This document shows, in pieces, positions 8,828-17,248 of a stretch of DNA of 64,000 bases. The notes under the pieces are model-generated. The model worked only from the letters and a program-made list of their open reading frames with translations, did no database searches and had not been told where the DNA came from. The stretch's first letter is position 1. Each line of letters begins with the position of its first letter. Where the stretch lies: the NCBI GenBank assembly GCA_902612965.1, contig CACMFN010000001.1, forward strand, positions 254,001 to 318,000, in the 5' to 3' direction. The position numbers were made by a program, and so were the translations under genes. The DNA comes from an uncultured SAR116 cluster alpha proteobacterium. GTDB lineage: Bacteria > Pseudomonadota > Alphaproteobacteria > Puniceispirillales > GCA-002684695.

Positions 8828-9742
8828 ATGTCATCATCATCAAAAAATAAAATCAAAGGCGCATTAGCTGCTTCTTTAACAGCTTTTAAAAAAGATCTTA
8901 GTTTAGATATTAAACTTACTATAAAGCATGGACAAGATTTGCTTGATCAGGGTCTGGATGGTGTAGTCTTTTTTGGCACAACTGGAGAAGGAAATTCGAT
9001 TAATATTCAAGAGAAAAAGCAGTTTATTGACGCTCTTGTAAATGAAAAATTTGAAAATGATAAAGTCATGATTGGGACGGGTTCTTGTGCACTTCCTGAT
9101 GCAATAGATTTAACACGTTATAGTGTTGAAGCAGGTATTTATGATTGTCTAATTTTACCACCTTTTTACTATAAAAACCCTAAAGATGAAGGTTTGTTTG
9201 CTTACTTTTCAGAGATTATTCAAAAGGTTGCTAATGAAAAATTGAAAATTCAAATATACCATTTTCCTGCTGTCTCTCAAATTCCAATAAGTCACAAACT
9301 TATAGAAATGCTTTTAAAGGAGTATCCTGAAAATATTACAGGAATCAAAGACAGTAGTGGTGACGAAAATAATATGCTTTCTATGTGTGAAAATTTTGAT
9401 GATTTTGATGTTTATGCTGGGTCAGAAACTTATTTTTTACCTGTTTTGAAGGCTGGTGGAGCTGGGACTATTACAGCTACTGCAAACATAACTGCCAAAA
9501 AATGTGTTGAAGTTTATAAAGCTTTCAATGAAAATTCTGATGTTGTTGAAAAATTGCAGCATGAGCTTAGTAATGAAAGAGCATTACTTCAAAAAGCATG
9601 TAGTTCTGTTGGCTTTTCAAGCGGTCTAAAAATCATAATGTCATCTTTAAAAAATGATGATCAATGGAAAATTTGTAGACCACCTTTTGCAATGGTTAAT
9701 GACAGTATAGCAAAAGAAGTTGTTAGTATTTTTAATTCCTAA
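8828..9742 (+). CDS. DapA/N-acetylneuraminate-lyase family aldolase
   Basis: 304 residues of the class I (Schiff-base) aldolase family. FFGTTGEGNSI carries the GTTGEG substrate-binding turn (residues 50-55), the catalytic Tyr is probably Tyr144 in IYHFP, and the Schiff-base Lys is Lys174 in GIKDSSG. Preceded by an AAGG ribosome-binding site. Family members include dihydrodipicolinate synthase, KDG/KDPG aldolases and 4-hydroxy-2-oxoglutarate-type lyases. The residues around the active site do not tell me which. It stands alone between hmgA and cobT, so lysine biosynthesis is not supported by context. Confidence 0.8.
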   Translation: MSSSSKNKIKGALAASLTAFKKDLSLDIKLTIKHGQDLLDQGLDGVVFFGTTGEGNSINIQEKKQFIDALVNEKFENDKVMIGTGSCALPDAIDLTRYSVEAGIYDCLILPPFYYKNPKDEGLFAYFSEIIQKVANEKLKIQIYHFPAVSQIPISHKLIEMLLKEYPENITGIKDSSGDENNMLSMCENFDDFDVYAGSETYFLPVLKAGGAGTITATANITAKKCVEVYKAFNENSDVVEKLQHELSNERALLQKACSSVGFSSGLKIIMSSLKNDDQWKICRPPFAMVNDSIAKEVVSIFNS

Positions 9743-9862
9743 TTAGTAAATAAATTTTAGGAATAATCACTTATCGAATTAAATAATCTCGGAATTTTTT
9801 ATGATAAATTAGGTATATATTAATTTTAATATTTATTTAGAGAAAAATTAATAAAATAAAAA

Positions 9863-10885
9863 ATGTGTAAAAAAAATTATATTGAAGATTTTTTTAATGG
9901 CCTTATAAAAATACCCGAGTTTGACCAATTAAAGGCAAACAAAGCTAAAGAATTACAAAATGAACTCTTAAAGCCTAAAGGTAGTTTAGGTAAATTAGAA
10001 GAGTATGCGATTTGGATGGCTGGATGGCAAAAGAAAATAAATCCCTCAATAGAAAATGCGTATTGTTTGATTTTTGCAGGCAACCATGGTGTTGCTAGAA
10101 AAGGGGTCTCAGCCTTTCCTTCTGAGGTTACTGAGCAGATGGTTGAAAACTTTAAAAAAGGTGGAGCAGCAATTAATCAGTTATGTGAATTAGCTGGTCT
10201 GAAATTAAATGTGCTTTCATTAGATTTAGATGAACCAACAAAAGATTTTTCAGAAAATTTTGCTATGGACAAAGAAGAAGTAATATCTGCAATGCAAACT
10301 GGTTTTGACTCTGTTCCATCAATTTGTGACTTATTAGTTTTGGGTGAAATGGGCATATCGAACACTACATCTGCTTCTGCCTTATCATGTGCTCTATTTA
10401 ATGAGAAAGTTGAGAACATGACAGGTACTGGAACCGGTTTAAATCATAAACAGTTAGAAAACAAAATGTCTGTTATAAAAAGTGCTCTTAAACTTCACGG
10501 TACAAAATTTACAAGCACTATAAAAATACTATCATGTTTTGGTGGTAGAGAAATTTCAGCAATTGCGGGGTCAATAATTGCTGCAAGACTAAAGTCTATT
10601 CCTGTGCTCTTAGATGGTTTTATATGTACAGCCGCGGCCTCAACTTTAACTCTTTTTGATCAAAATTTTTTAGATCATTGTCTAATATCACATTTATCAA
10701 CAGAGCCTGGCCATTTAAAAATATTATCTTATTTGAAAAAAGATCCAATTTTAGATCTAAATTTAAGACTTGGGGAAGGTAGTGGTGCTGCAATAGCATC
10801 TCTTATATTAAAATCTGCAATTGTTACACATAACGGAATGTCAACATTTTCTGATGCCCATGTAACTAATAAAAATGCTTCGTGA
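9863..10885 (+). CDS. cobT: Nicotinate-nucleotide:dimethylbenzimidazole phosphoribosyltransferase
   Basis: 340 residues. Family signatures include KPKGSLGKLEE, FAGNHGVARKGVSAFPSEVT, GEMGISNTTSASAL and the C-terminal LRLGEGSGAAIA with the catalytic Glu. It makes alpha-ribazole phosphate from nicotinate mononucleotide and dimethylbenzimidazole. First gene of a cobT-cobS-cobC operon; the cobS GTG overlaps its stop. The 120-base leader shows no B12 riboswitch box, unlike btuB, so this operon appears not to be riboswitch-controlled. Confidence 0.95.
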   Translation: MCKKNYIEDFFNGLIKIPEFDQLKANKAKELQNELLKPKGSLGKLEEYAIWMAGWQKKINPSIENAYCLIFAGNHGVARKGVSAFPSEVTEQMVENFKKGGAAINQLCELAGLKLNVLSLDLDEPTKDFSENFAMDKEEVISAMQTGFDSVPSICDLLVLGEMGISNTTSASALSCALFNEKVENMTGTGTGLNHKQLENKMSVIKSALKLHGTKFTSTIKILSCFGGREISAIAGSIIAARLKSIPVLLDGFICTAAASTLTLFDQNFLDHCLISHLSTEPGHLKILSYLKKDPILDLNLRLGEGSGAAIASLILKSAIVTHNGMSTFSDAHVTNKNAS

Positions 10886-11667
10886 AAACTTTTTTCCAAA
10901 ATAAGTATTTAGTAGATATTTTTGCTTCAATTATGTTCTTTACTAGGATCCCTATTAATTGGCCTTATTTTTCTGACAAAGCGCCTGATTTAACAAGGGC
11001 GGCATGGTCTTTCCCTTTAGTAGGATTTTTGGTTGGGTTTGTTTCAGGTGGTTTTGGTGAACTTTTAATCCTTATAAATGTTCCTGTATTTATATCATGT
11101 GTTACAGCAATAACAATTAGTGTTCTTCTGACTGGGGCTTTCCATGAAGATGGGCTAGCAGATATGGCTGATGGGTTTGGAGCTGGGGGGAAGCCTGATA
11201 AAATAAATAAGATTATGCATGATAGTCGTCTTGGTACTTATGGAACATCAGCTTTAACTTTGGGGCTTTTAATTCGTTTGGGTTTAGTAATGTCTCTTGT
11301 TAATCTCGGATATTCTTTATTGATTACTCTGAGTATTGGTTTTGCTTCAGGTAAATTAGCGATTATTTTTATGAGAAATTTTAATAATATTTCGAGTTTA
11401 GCCAAAATAGGAAGTATCATAGAGATTGTTTCTCCAAAAAATATGATGTTGGCAAGTTTGCTTTGGTTTGTTCCAGCACTTCTTTATTTGCCTTTTTTTG
11501 CCCTGTTATTGGGAATTATTTTTATAATAATAGTAGTTTTCTATATAGGAAAATTGTCTAATCAAAAGTTAGGTGGAATTACAGGTGATGTCTTAGGAGC
11601 TACTGCATTCATATCAGAATTAGCTTTTTTATTTGGTTTAGTAATATATTTAAGTGGTTTAATTTGA
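10882..11667 (+). CDS. cobS: Cobalamin-5'-phosphate synthase (adenosylcobinamide-GDP ribazoletransferase)
   Basis: 261 residues, polytopic membrane protein. FFTRIPINW near the N-terminus and the conserved cytoplasmic block GAFHEDGLADMADGFGAGG (about residues 86-104), whose acidic residues bind Mg, are diagnostic. MHDSRLGTYG follows. It joins adenosylcobinamide-GDP with alpha-ribazole phosphate. It starts at a GTG that overlaps the cobT stop (GTGA), implying translational coupling, and its own stop overlaps the TTG start of cobC. Confidence 0.95.
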   Translation: MKTFFQNKYLVDIFASIMFFTRIPINWPYFSDKAPDLTRAAWSFPLVGFLVGFVSGGFGELLILINVPVFISCVTAITISVLLTGAFHEDGLADMADGFGAGGKPDKINKIMHDSRLGTYGTSALTLGLLIRLGLVMSLVNLGYSLLITLSIGFASGKLAIIFMRNFNNISSLAKIGSIIEIVSPKNMMLASLLWFVPALLYLPFFALLLGIIFIIIVVFYIGKLSNQKLGGITGDVLGATAFISELAFLFGLVIYLSGLI

Positions 11668-12284
11668 TTAAAAGTACAAAATTAATATTAGTTAGACATG
11701 CGCCAGTTGAAAAAGTAACAGGCTATATACCTCAAAATAATCCTAATGCTGTAGTTAATTTAGATCATATTAAAAAACTTTCATCTTATATTCCTAATAA
11801 AAGTTTTTGTTACACAAGCCCATTAAAAAGAACAATTCAAACTGCAAACGCATTATCAAAATTTGTAAAATTTAAAGATATTTTAGTAGAGAAAGACTTG
11901 GTTGAGCAGAATTTTGGTGATTGGGCAGGAAAAAAAATATCTGATGTTTGGGAAGAATTAAAAAATAATAAAAGCCAACATAATTTCTCTTTTATTTGTC
12001 CAGAAATTAGTCCACCAAATGGTGATAGTTATTTAGACCAGTGCAATCGTGTTGCTAATTTTATAGATAACTTCGATTTTGATAATAAAAATTCTGTTGT
12101 TTATATTACCCATTCAGGAACTATAAAAGCTATTTTGTCTCATATATTGAATATAGCGCCTGATAAATCAATTGGAATAGAAATATCTCATTTGAGTTTT
12201 ACTTCAATTGAAGTGATTGATAATAAACAAAATAAAAACCGAGGTGGTAGATTTCGAGTTTTAAAGGTTAACCAACAATTCTAA
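11664..12284 (+). CDS. cobC: Histidine phosphatase, probable alpha-ribazole-5'-phosphate phosphatase
   Basis: 206 residues. LVRHAP near residue 10 carries the phosphoacceptor His, YTSPLKRTIQTA the second Arg, EQNFGDWAG the acidic motif, and VYITHSGTIKA the second catalytic His. This is the phosphoglycerate-mutase-like branch that includes CobC. It starts at a TTG overlapping the cobS stop (TTGA), so it is coupled to that gene. Together with CobT and CobS it completes lower-ligand activation and nucleotide-loop assembly. Confidence 0.8.
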   Translation: MIKSTKLILVRHAPVEKVTGYIPQNNPNAVVNLDHIKKLSSYIPNKSFCYTSPLKRTIQTANALSKFVKFKDILVEKDLVEQNFGDWAGKKISDVWEELKNNKSQHNFSFICPEISPPNGDSYLDQCNRVANFIDNFDFDNKNSVVYITHSGTIKAILSHILNIAPDKSIGIEISHLSFTSIEVIDNKQNKNRGGRFRVLKVNQQF

Positions 12285-12360
12285 ATACAGATCAAAATTC
12301 TTTTCCTTTAAAATTGCAATCTATGAGTATGAAATATTTCTTTTATTTAGTCTCTAGGGA

Positions 12361-15189
12361 CTAAGTTTGTTCATGCTCGTATGCTTCAATTGGAGGACAA
12401 CTACAAACTAAATTTCTATCACCAAATACATTATCTATTCTGCCTACTGGTGGAAAATATTTATTACTTTTTTCAGATAGATTAGCTAATGCAATTTGTC
12501 TTGAATAAGGATGTGACCAATTTTCTTGAGTTAATGTCTCAACAGTATGAGGCGCATTAATTACTGGATTGTCTTCTTTAGACCAATTCCCATTTTTTAC
12601 TTCATCAATTTCCTTAGCAATTGAAATCATTGCGTCGCAAAACCTATCAACCTCTGACATTGGTTCTGACTCTGTGGGTTCAACCATCAAAGTATTAGGA
12701 ACTGGCCAAGACATTGTAGGAGCATGAAAGCCGTAATCAATTAGTCTTTTTGAAATATCTTCGTTAGTTATATTTGTGTTAGAAGTGATTTCATTAATAT
12801 CTAAAATACATTCATGAGCTACCATACCTTTTTCATCAGTGAAAAGAATTGGGTAATAAGGACGTAACTTATTTGCAATGTAATTAGCTGAAAGAATTGC
12901 TGTTTTTGTGGCATCTCTCAAACCTTCTTCTCCCATCATGGATATATAAGACCAAGAAATCGGTAAGATACCAGCACTTCCATAAGTTGTTGATGATATA
13001 GCGCTGGTCTCATCAAATACATTTCCAGGTAGGAATGGGATCAAATGTTTTTTAACTGCTACTGGACCTACACCTGGTCCACCACCACCGTGTGGTATAC
13101 AAAATGTCTTATGAAGATTTAAATGACTAACGTCTGCACCAATCTCAGTAAGAGAGACTAGTCCTATTAACGCATTTAAATTTGCTCCATCAACGTATAC
13201 TTGTCCTCCATATTTATGAATTGTTTCACAAACTTTTTTAATATCTTTTTCAAAGACACCATGTGTAGATGGATAAGTTACCATCATAGCAGCAAGATTT
13301 TCTTTATTTTCTCTGGCTTTTTCTTCTAGATCATTAACATCAATATTGCCATTTTTGTCACATGTAACAACAACAACTGTCATCCCTGCCATTACGGCAG
13401 ACGCAGGATTTGTTCCATGCGCAGAGGAGGGGATTAAACAAATGTTTCGATTATTTTCCCCATTAGACTGATGGAATTTTCTAATTGCCAATAAACCAGC
13501 AAATTCACCTTGTGATCCAGCATTAGGTTGTAATGAAATACCGTCATAGCCAGTAAGTGTGCAAAGCGAAATTTCAAGTTCATCAATTAGCTTTTTATAG
13601 CCAAGAGTTTGATCCTTAGGTGCAAAAGGGTGAATATTTGAAAACTCTGGCCATGTTATTGGCATCATTTCAGTTGATGCATTTAATTTCATAGTGCAAG
13701 AGCCCAAAGGTATCATTGTTCTGTCTAAAGCTAAATCTCGATCTGATAGATGCCTTATGTATCTAAGCATTTCGGTTTCAGATGATATTGATGAAAAAAT
13801 AGGATGCTCTAAAAATCCTTCTTTTCTATGTAATGAGGGGTTTATATGAAAATTATTTTTTACTTTTATTTTATCATTTATGTTAAATGCAATTTTTAAC
13901 TTATCAATGACTTCATTATTAGATAATTCATCAAAACTTAAAGAAACTGCATTTTCAAGTTTGCGGATATTTATATTTTCATTTAAAGCTCTTTTTACAT
14001 ATTCATCGGTTTTATCTTTAGTTTCAACAACTACCGTGTCAAAGAAATCGTCATGTCTTATATCAAAACCTGCCTCTAAAGCTAAGTTAGCAAATTTTGA
14101 AGCATATTGATTGACTTTCATGGCAATATTTTTAAGGCCATTTGGTCCATGCCAGACCCCATAGAATCCAGCCATTATGGCCAATAATGCTTGGGCTGTG
14201 CAAATATTAGAAGTGGCCTTTTCTCTTCTGATATGCTGTTCCCTAGTTTGAAGTGCAAGTCTGTATGCTTTGAGACCTGTTTTGTCTTGAGAAACACCCA
14301 CTAATCTTCCTGGCATTTTTCTACTAAACTTCTCTTTTGTAGCAAAATATCCAGCATGAGGACCACCAAATGCCATTGGAACACCAAATCTTTGTGTAGA
14401 TCCTACAGCAATATCTGCTCCCATTTCACCAGGGGATTTTATTAGTGCTAAAGATAATAAATCCGCTACAAGAATTACCATACTACCAGCGCTTTGAATT
14501 ATTTTGATATCATCATCAAGGTTCTTTATTCTTCCCTCGGTATTAGGATATTGGAAGATTACACAAGAACAATCGTCGAGTTTTTCCTTTTCAGGATTTC
14601 CTGAAACTATTAAATTAATTCCAAGTGGTTCTGCCCTAGTCTTAATGACGTTAATGGTTTGTGGGTGGAGATACTTATCTAAAATAACTGTGTTCTTGTT
14701 GTTGGTAAGTTTAAATGACATTGTCATTGCTTCGGCTGCAGCTGTCGATTCATCGAGCATAGATGCATTCGCAATTGGCAATGAAGTAATTTCTGATATC
14801 ATTGTTTGAAAATTTAATAATGCTTCAAGCCTGCCTTGACTAATTTCGGGCTGATAAGGTGTGTAAGCAGTATACCAAGATGGGTTTTCTAGAATATTCC
14901 TTAAAAGTACTGAAGGTGTATGCGTGCTATAAAAACCTTGCCCAATCATTGAGATCATAGTTTTGTTTAAGGATGCATACTCTTTGATTTTTGAAAGAAG
15001 CTGTTTTTCTGAAAGCTCTTTTTCAATTTTCATAGGTGCACTTCTTTTTATATTTTGAGGCACTACATCATTAATGAACTTATCCATCGTTCCATAACCA
15101 AGTTTTTTTAAAAGCTTCCTTTTATCTACTTCGTTAAGACCAATATGCCTTTTTGAAAAATTTTCTTCCTTAAAATGACCGTATTCCAT
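12361..15189 (-). CDS. gcvP: Glycine dehydrogenase (decarboxylating), P-protein
   Basis: 942 residues, the single-chain form of the P-protein. The PLP lysine is Lys694 in HLNLHKTFCIPHGGGGPG. The C-terminal block ends with VGRIDNVFGDRNLVCSCPP as in other GcvP. It decarboxylates glycine and passes the aminomethyl group to GcvH lipoamide. Last gene of gcvT-gcvH-gcvP; it begins 9 bases after gcvH with a GAGGG ribosome-binding site and is governed by the upstream tandem glycine riboswitch. Its 3' end faces cobC, and only a weak 6-bp hairpin lies between the two. Confidence 0.97.
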   Translation of the reverse strand: MEYGHFKEENFSKRHIGLNEVDKRKLLKKLGYGTMDKFINDVVPQNIKRSAPMKIEKELSEKQLLSKIKEYASLNKTMISMIGQGFYSTHTPSVLLRNILENPSWYTAYTPYQPEISQGRLEALLNFQTMISEITSLPIANASMLDESTAAAEAMTMSFKLTNNKNTVILDKYLHPQTINVIKTRAEPLGINLIVSGNPEKEKLDDCSCVIFQYPNTEGRIKNLDDDIKIIQSAGSMVILVADLLSLALIKSPGEMGADIAVGSTQRFGVPMAFGGPHAGYFATKEKFSRKMPGRLVGVSQDKTGLKAYRLALQTREQHIRREKATSNICTAQALLAIMAGFYGVWHGPNGLKNIAMKVNQYASKFANLALEAGFDIRHDDFFDTVVVETKDKTDEYVKRALNENINIRKLENAVSLSFDELSNNEVIDKLKIAFNINDKIKVKNNFHINPSLHRKEGFLEHPIFSSISSETEMLRYIRHLSDRDLALDRTMIPLGSCTMKLNASTEMMPITWPEFSNIHPFAPKDQTLGYKKLIDELEISLCTLTGYDGISLQPNAGSQGEFAGLLAIRKFHQSNGENNRNICLIPSSAHGTNPASAVMAGMTVVVVTCDKNGNIDVNDLEEKARENKENLAAMMVTYPSTHGVFEKDIKKVCETIHKYGGQVYVDGANLNALIGLVSLTEIGADVSHLNLHKTFCIPHGGGGPGVGPVAVKKHLIPFLPGNVFDETSAISSTTYGSAGILPISWSYISMMGEEGLRDATKTAILSANYIANKLRPYYPILFTDEKGMVAHECILDINEITSNTNITNEDISKRLIDYGFHAPTMSWPVPNTLMVEPTESEPMSEVDRFCDAMISIAKEIDEVKNGNWSKEDNPVINAPHTVETLTQENWSHPYSRQIALANLSEKSNKYFPPVGRIDNVFGDRNLVCSCPPIEAYEHEQT

Positions 15190-15198
15190 AAATCCCTC

Positions 15199-15552
15199 TT
15201 AGTTTTCTATTTCTTTTAAATATTGTTCTTCATCAAGAAGATCCTCTAGTTCTGCCACTTGTGCTGGCTCAATTTTAAAAAGCCATGAGGTTGGCTGCTC
15301 ATTAAGTCCCTCAGGAGCATTTTCTAAGTCTTCATTTTTTTCTAAAATTTTTCCTGAAACAGGACTATAAATATCACTGGCAGCTTTTACAGATTCGACT
15401 ACCGCAATTGGACTGTCTTTAGTAACTTCTTTGCCAGCTTCTGGTAATTCTAAAAATACAATATCACCTAATTGCTCAATTGCATTTTCAGTTATGCCAA
15501 CTTCACCATTTTCTGTGTTTATCCACTCATGTGTTTTAGCAAATTTTTTCAT
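15199..15552 (-). CDS. gcvH: Glycine cleavage system H protein
   Basis: 117 residues, slightly shorter than the usual 125-130. The lipoylated lysine is Lys56 in VVESVKAASDIYSP. It shuttles the aminomethyl group between the P, T and L proteins. The ATG overlaps the gcvT stop (ATGA), so translation is probably coupled. The L protein (lipoamide dehydrogenase) is not in this window. Confidence 0.97.
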   Translation of the reverse strand: MKKFAKTHEWINTENGEVGITENAIEQLGDIVFLELPEAGKEVTKDSPIAVVESVKAASDIYSPVSGKILEKNEDLENAPEGLNEQPTSWLFKIEPAQVAELEDLLDEEQYLKEIEN

Positions 15553-16673
15553 TGTTTATTACCTTTCTTAAAGTATCTATGTTCAACAAATGGCAACGAA
15601 GTAATTGTCATTGGAATTGAGTTTTCACCTAATTTTGCAGTAAGCTTATTATTGGGCTTATTAAACTCACTTTTAATTATTCCCATCGCAATAGGTGATT
15701 TAATTGTAGGTCCGTATCCACCACTGCTTATTTCACCAATTTTCTCATCATTATTGAAAATTGGTGTTCCTTTTCTCACTGGTCTTCTGCCTTCAGGTAG
15801 TAGACCAACTCTTACAAATTGAGATCCATTTTCAATTTCGTTAAGGATTTTATTAGCTCCTCTAAAATTACCATCTTTTATTCTTGATGGAGAAATAGCA
15901 AAAGCTAGATCAGCTTCGATTGGTGTCATATTTTCATGGAGTTCATTGCCATATAGAGGCAAACCGGCTTCTAGTCTTAGAGTATCTCTTGCGCCAAGGC
16001 CACATAGAGTTACACTTTCATCATCAAGAAAGTATTTAGTTAATTCTAATATTGTTTTTTTTGTTGAAGATATCTCAAACCCATCTTCTCCAGTGTAACC
16101 AACACGGGAAACTCTGACCTCATCTCCATTTAGTGTAATTTTTTTAAAACTCATAAAGAAAAAAGAATCGTCTATTTCTTTAAAAAAATTTGATACTACA
16201 TCTTTCGCTTTTGGACCCTGTAAAGCAATCATTCCATTTTGCTGAAGATGTTTGATATTTATTTTTGAAAAAGATTTTGATGCTTTATTTATTTCTTCTA
16301 GATCTTCATTTATTCGGCTTGCGTTAACAACAAGATAAAAACAATTACCTTCATTTGTTATCATTAAGTCATCAATAATTCCGCCTTCATTATTTAATAG
16401 AAAACTATATTTAACTTTGCCAGTTTGAATTTTACCAATATCTGTAGGTGTAATTTTTTCAAGTAGTAATCTACTCTCATCACCGTCTATAAGTATTTGC
16501 CCCATATGTGAAATATCAAAAAGGCCACAAGATGTTCGTGTTGAAATATGTTCATTAATTATTCCATCACGGAATTGTATCGGCATTGACCAGCCGGCAA
16601 AATTCACAAATTTAGCATCATTTAAAGAATGAATTTCTTCTATTGGTGATGATTTTATTTCATTCTCAAGCAT
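15549..16673 (-). CDS. gcvT: Aminomethyltransferase, glycine cleavage T protein
   Basis: 374 residues. SLNDAKFVNFAGWSMPIQF at the N-terminus, GLFDISHMGQI with the folate-site Asp region, and RVSRVGYTGEDGFEI are classical T-protein motifs. It releases ammonia and makes 5,10-methylene-THF from the H-protein-bound aminomethyl group. First gene of the gcvTHP operon, with the tandem glycine riboswitch in its leader. The same fold recurs as the C-terminal half of the two dehydrogenases at 18820-23784, which probably feed the same folate pool. Confidence 0.97.
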   Translation of the reverse strand: MLENEIKSSPIEEIHSLNDAKFVNFAGWSMPIQFRDGIINEHISTRTSCGLFDISHMGQILIDGDESRLLLEKITPTDIGKIQTGKVKYSFLLNNEGGIIDDLMITNEGNCFYLVVNASRINEDLEEINKASKSFSKINIKHLQQNGMIALQGPKAKDVVSNFFKEIDDSFFFMSFKKITLNGDEVRVSRVGYTGEDGFEISSTKKTILELTKYFLDDESVTLCGLGARDTLRLEAGLPLYGNELHENMTPIEADLAFAISPSRIKDGNFRGANKILNEIENGSQFVRVGLLPEGRRPVRKGTPIFNNDEKIGEISSGGYGPTIKSPIAMGIIKSEFNKPNNKLTAKLGENSIPMTITSLPFVEHRYFKKGNKQ

Positions 16674-16721
16674 TTTTTATCAATCCAAAACAAAGTTTAC
16701 CCAGTAATCAATATTACTGTG

Positions 16722-16893
16722 TGCCCCCTCTGTCTTGGTACCTGAGAGATTAATTAGATAAAATATCTAACTTTCACCTTGGGTGGGCTATTGCCACTTT
16801 CCAGAGTGTCAAATTTTAGCGGTCCGTTTGCCTGAGAGGTTCCGAGGCGGTTACTCCTTCGGCGCTAAGTAAATACTTAGACTCTCCCACTAA
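16722..16893 (-). promoter_or_regulatory. Tandem glycine riboswitch
   Basis: On the minus strand, aptamer 1 reads GTGGGAGAGTCT, GCGCCGAAGGAGTAA, CCTCTCAGGCAAACGGACC (16890-16818). Aptamer 2 reads CACTCTGGAAAGTGG, CCCACCCAAGGTGAAAG, TCTCTCAGGTACCAAGACAGAGGGG in successive segments (16810-16722). Both match the glycine aptamer consensus and lie head to tail, directly before gcvTHP. A 7-bp hairpin CAGTAAT/ATTACTG follows at 16702-16719 and may belong to the expression platform; it has no U-tract, so it is not an intrinsic terminator. Glycine should turn the operon on. Confidence 0.95.
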
Positions 16894-16947
16894 AATTAGT
16901 TGACACTTTATCATTGCATAATTTTATTCAAATGAAAAGAGAAAAAA

Positions 16948-17196
16948 TTAATCCCAGAAACGTCTCTTTTCCTCTTCAATATCTGGGTTTTTACTCTCTT
17001 TGGGATTTGCATTTAGACCATTATTAATTAGCTGCCTAATTGCGTCAGCTCTCGTGATATTCATACCCTGAAATTGTTTTTTTAGTTTGTTCACATAATT
17101 ATCGATTTCTAAAATAATTTCAAAAGGAAGTCTAACTGCGATAGTTTCCATCACATTCTCTTTTTTGGGCCGGCCTCTTTTTCCTGTTTTTTCCAT
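16948..17196 (-). CDS. Ribbon-helix-helix (CopG-like) DNA-binding protein
   Basis: 82 residues from the ATG at 17196; an in-frame TTG at 17202 would add two. GRPKKENVMETIAVRLPFEIILEIDNYV is a basic arm plus a beta strand and first helix of an RHH fold, and ITRADAIRQLINNGL is the second helix. The C-terminus is acidic and ends in RRFWD. It lies between the glycine riboswitch leader and mttB, transcribed away from the mttB operon's direction of entry, so it may follow mttB on the same transcript (gap 52 bases). A regulator of the neighbouring methylated-amine genes is plausible but unproven. Confidence 0.65.
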   Translation of the reverse strand: MEKTGKRGRPKKENVMETIAVRLPFEIILEIDNYVNKLKKQFQGMNITRADAIRQLINNGLNANPKESKNPDIEEEKRRFWD

Positions 17197-17248
17197 TTTC
17201 AAGGATTTTCTATAATTAATTTTATGTAAACATTAAATAACAATAATT

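Noticed and set aside
9743-9862. Possible B12 riboswitch before cobT
   Set aside because: None of the conserved boxes (GCCACTG, AGTCAGGA-type) appears on either strand in this 120-base gap.
12285-12360. Terminator between cobC and gcvP
   Set aside because: Only a 6-bp stem (TTAGTC/GACTAA) without a proper U-tract; not convincing.
16702-16719. Hairpin after the glycine riboswitch as intrinsic terminator
   Set aside because: A 7-bp A/T-rich stem without a following T run on the minus strand; more likely part of the expression platform.
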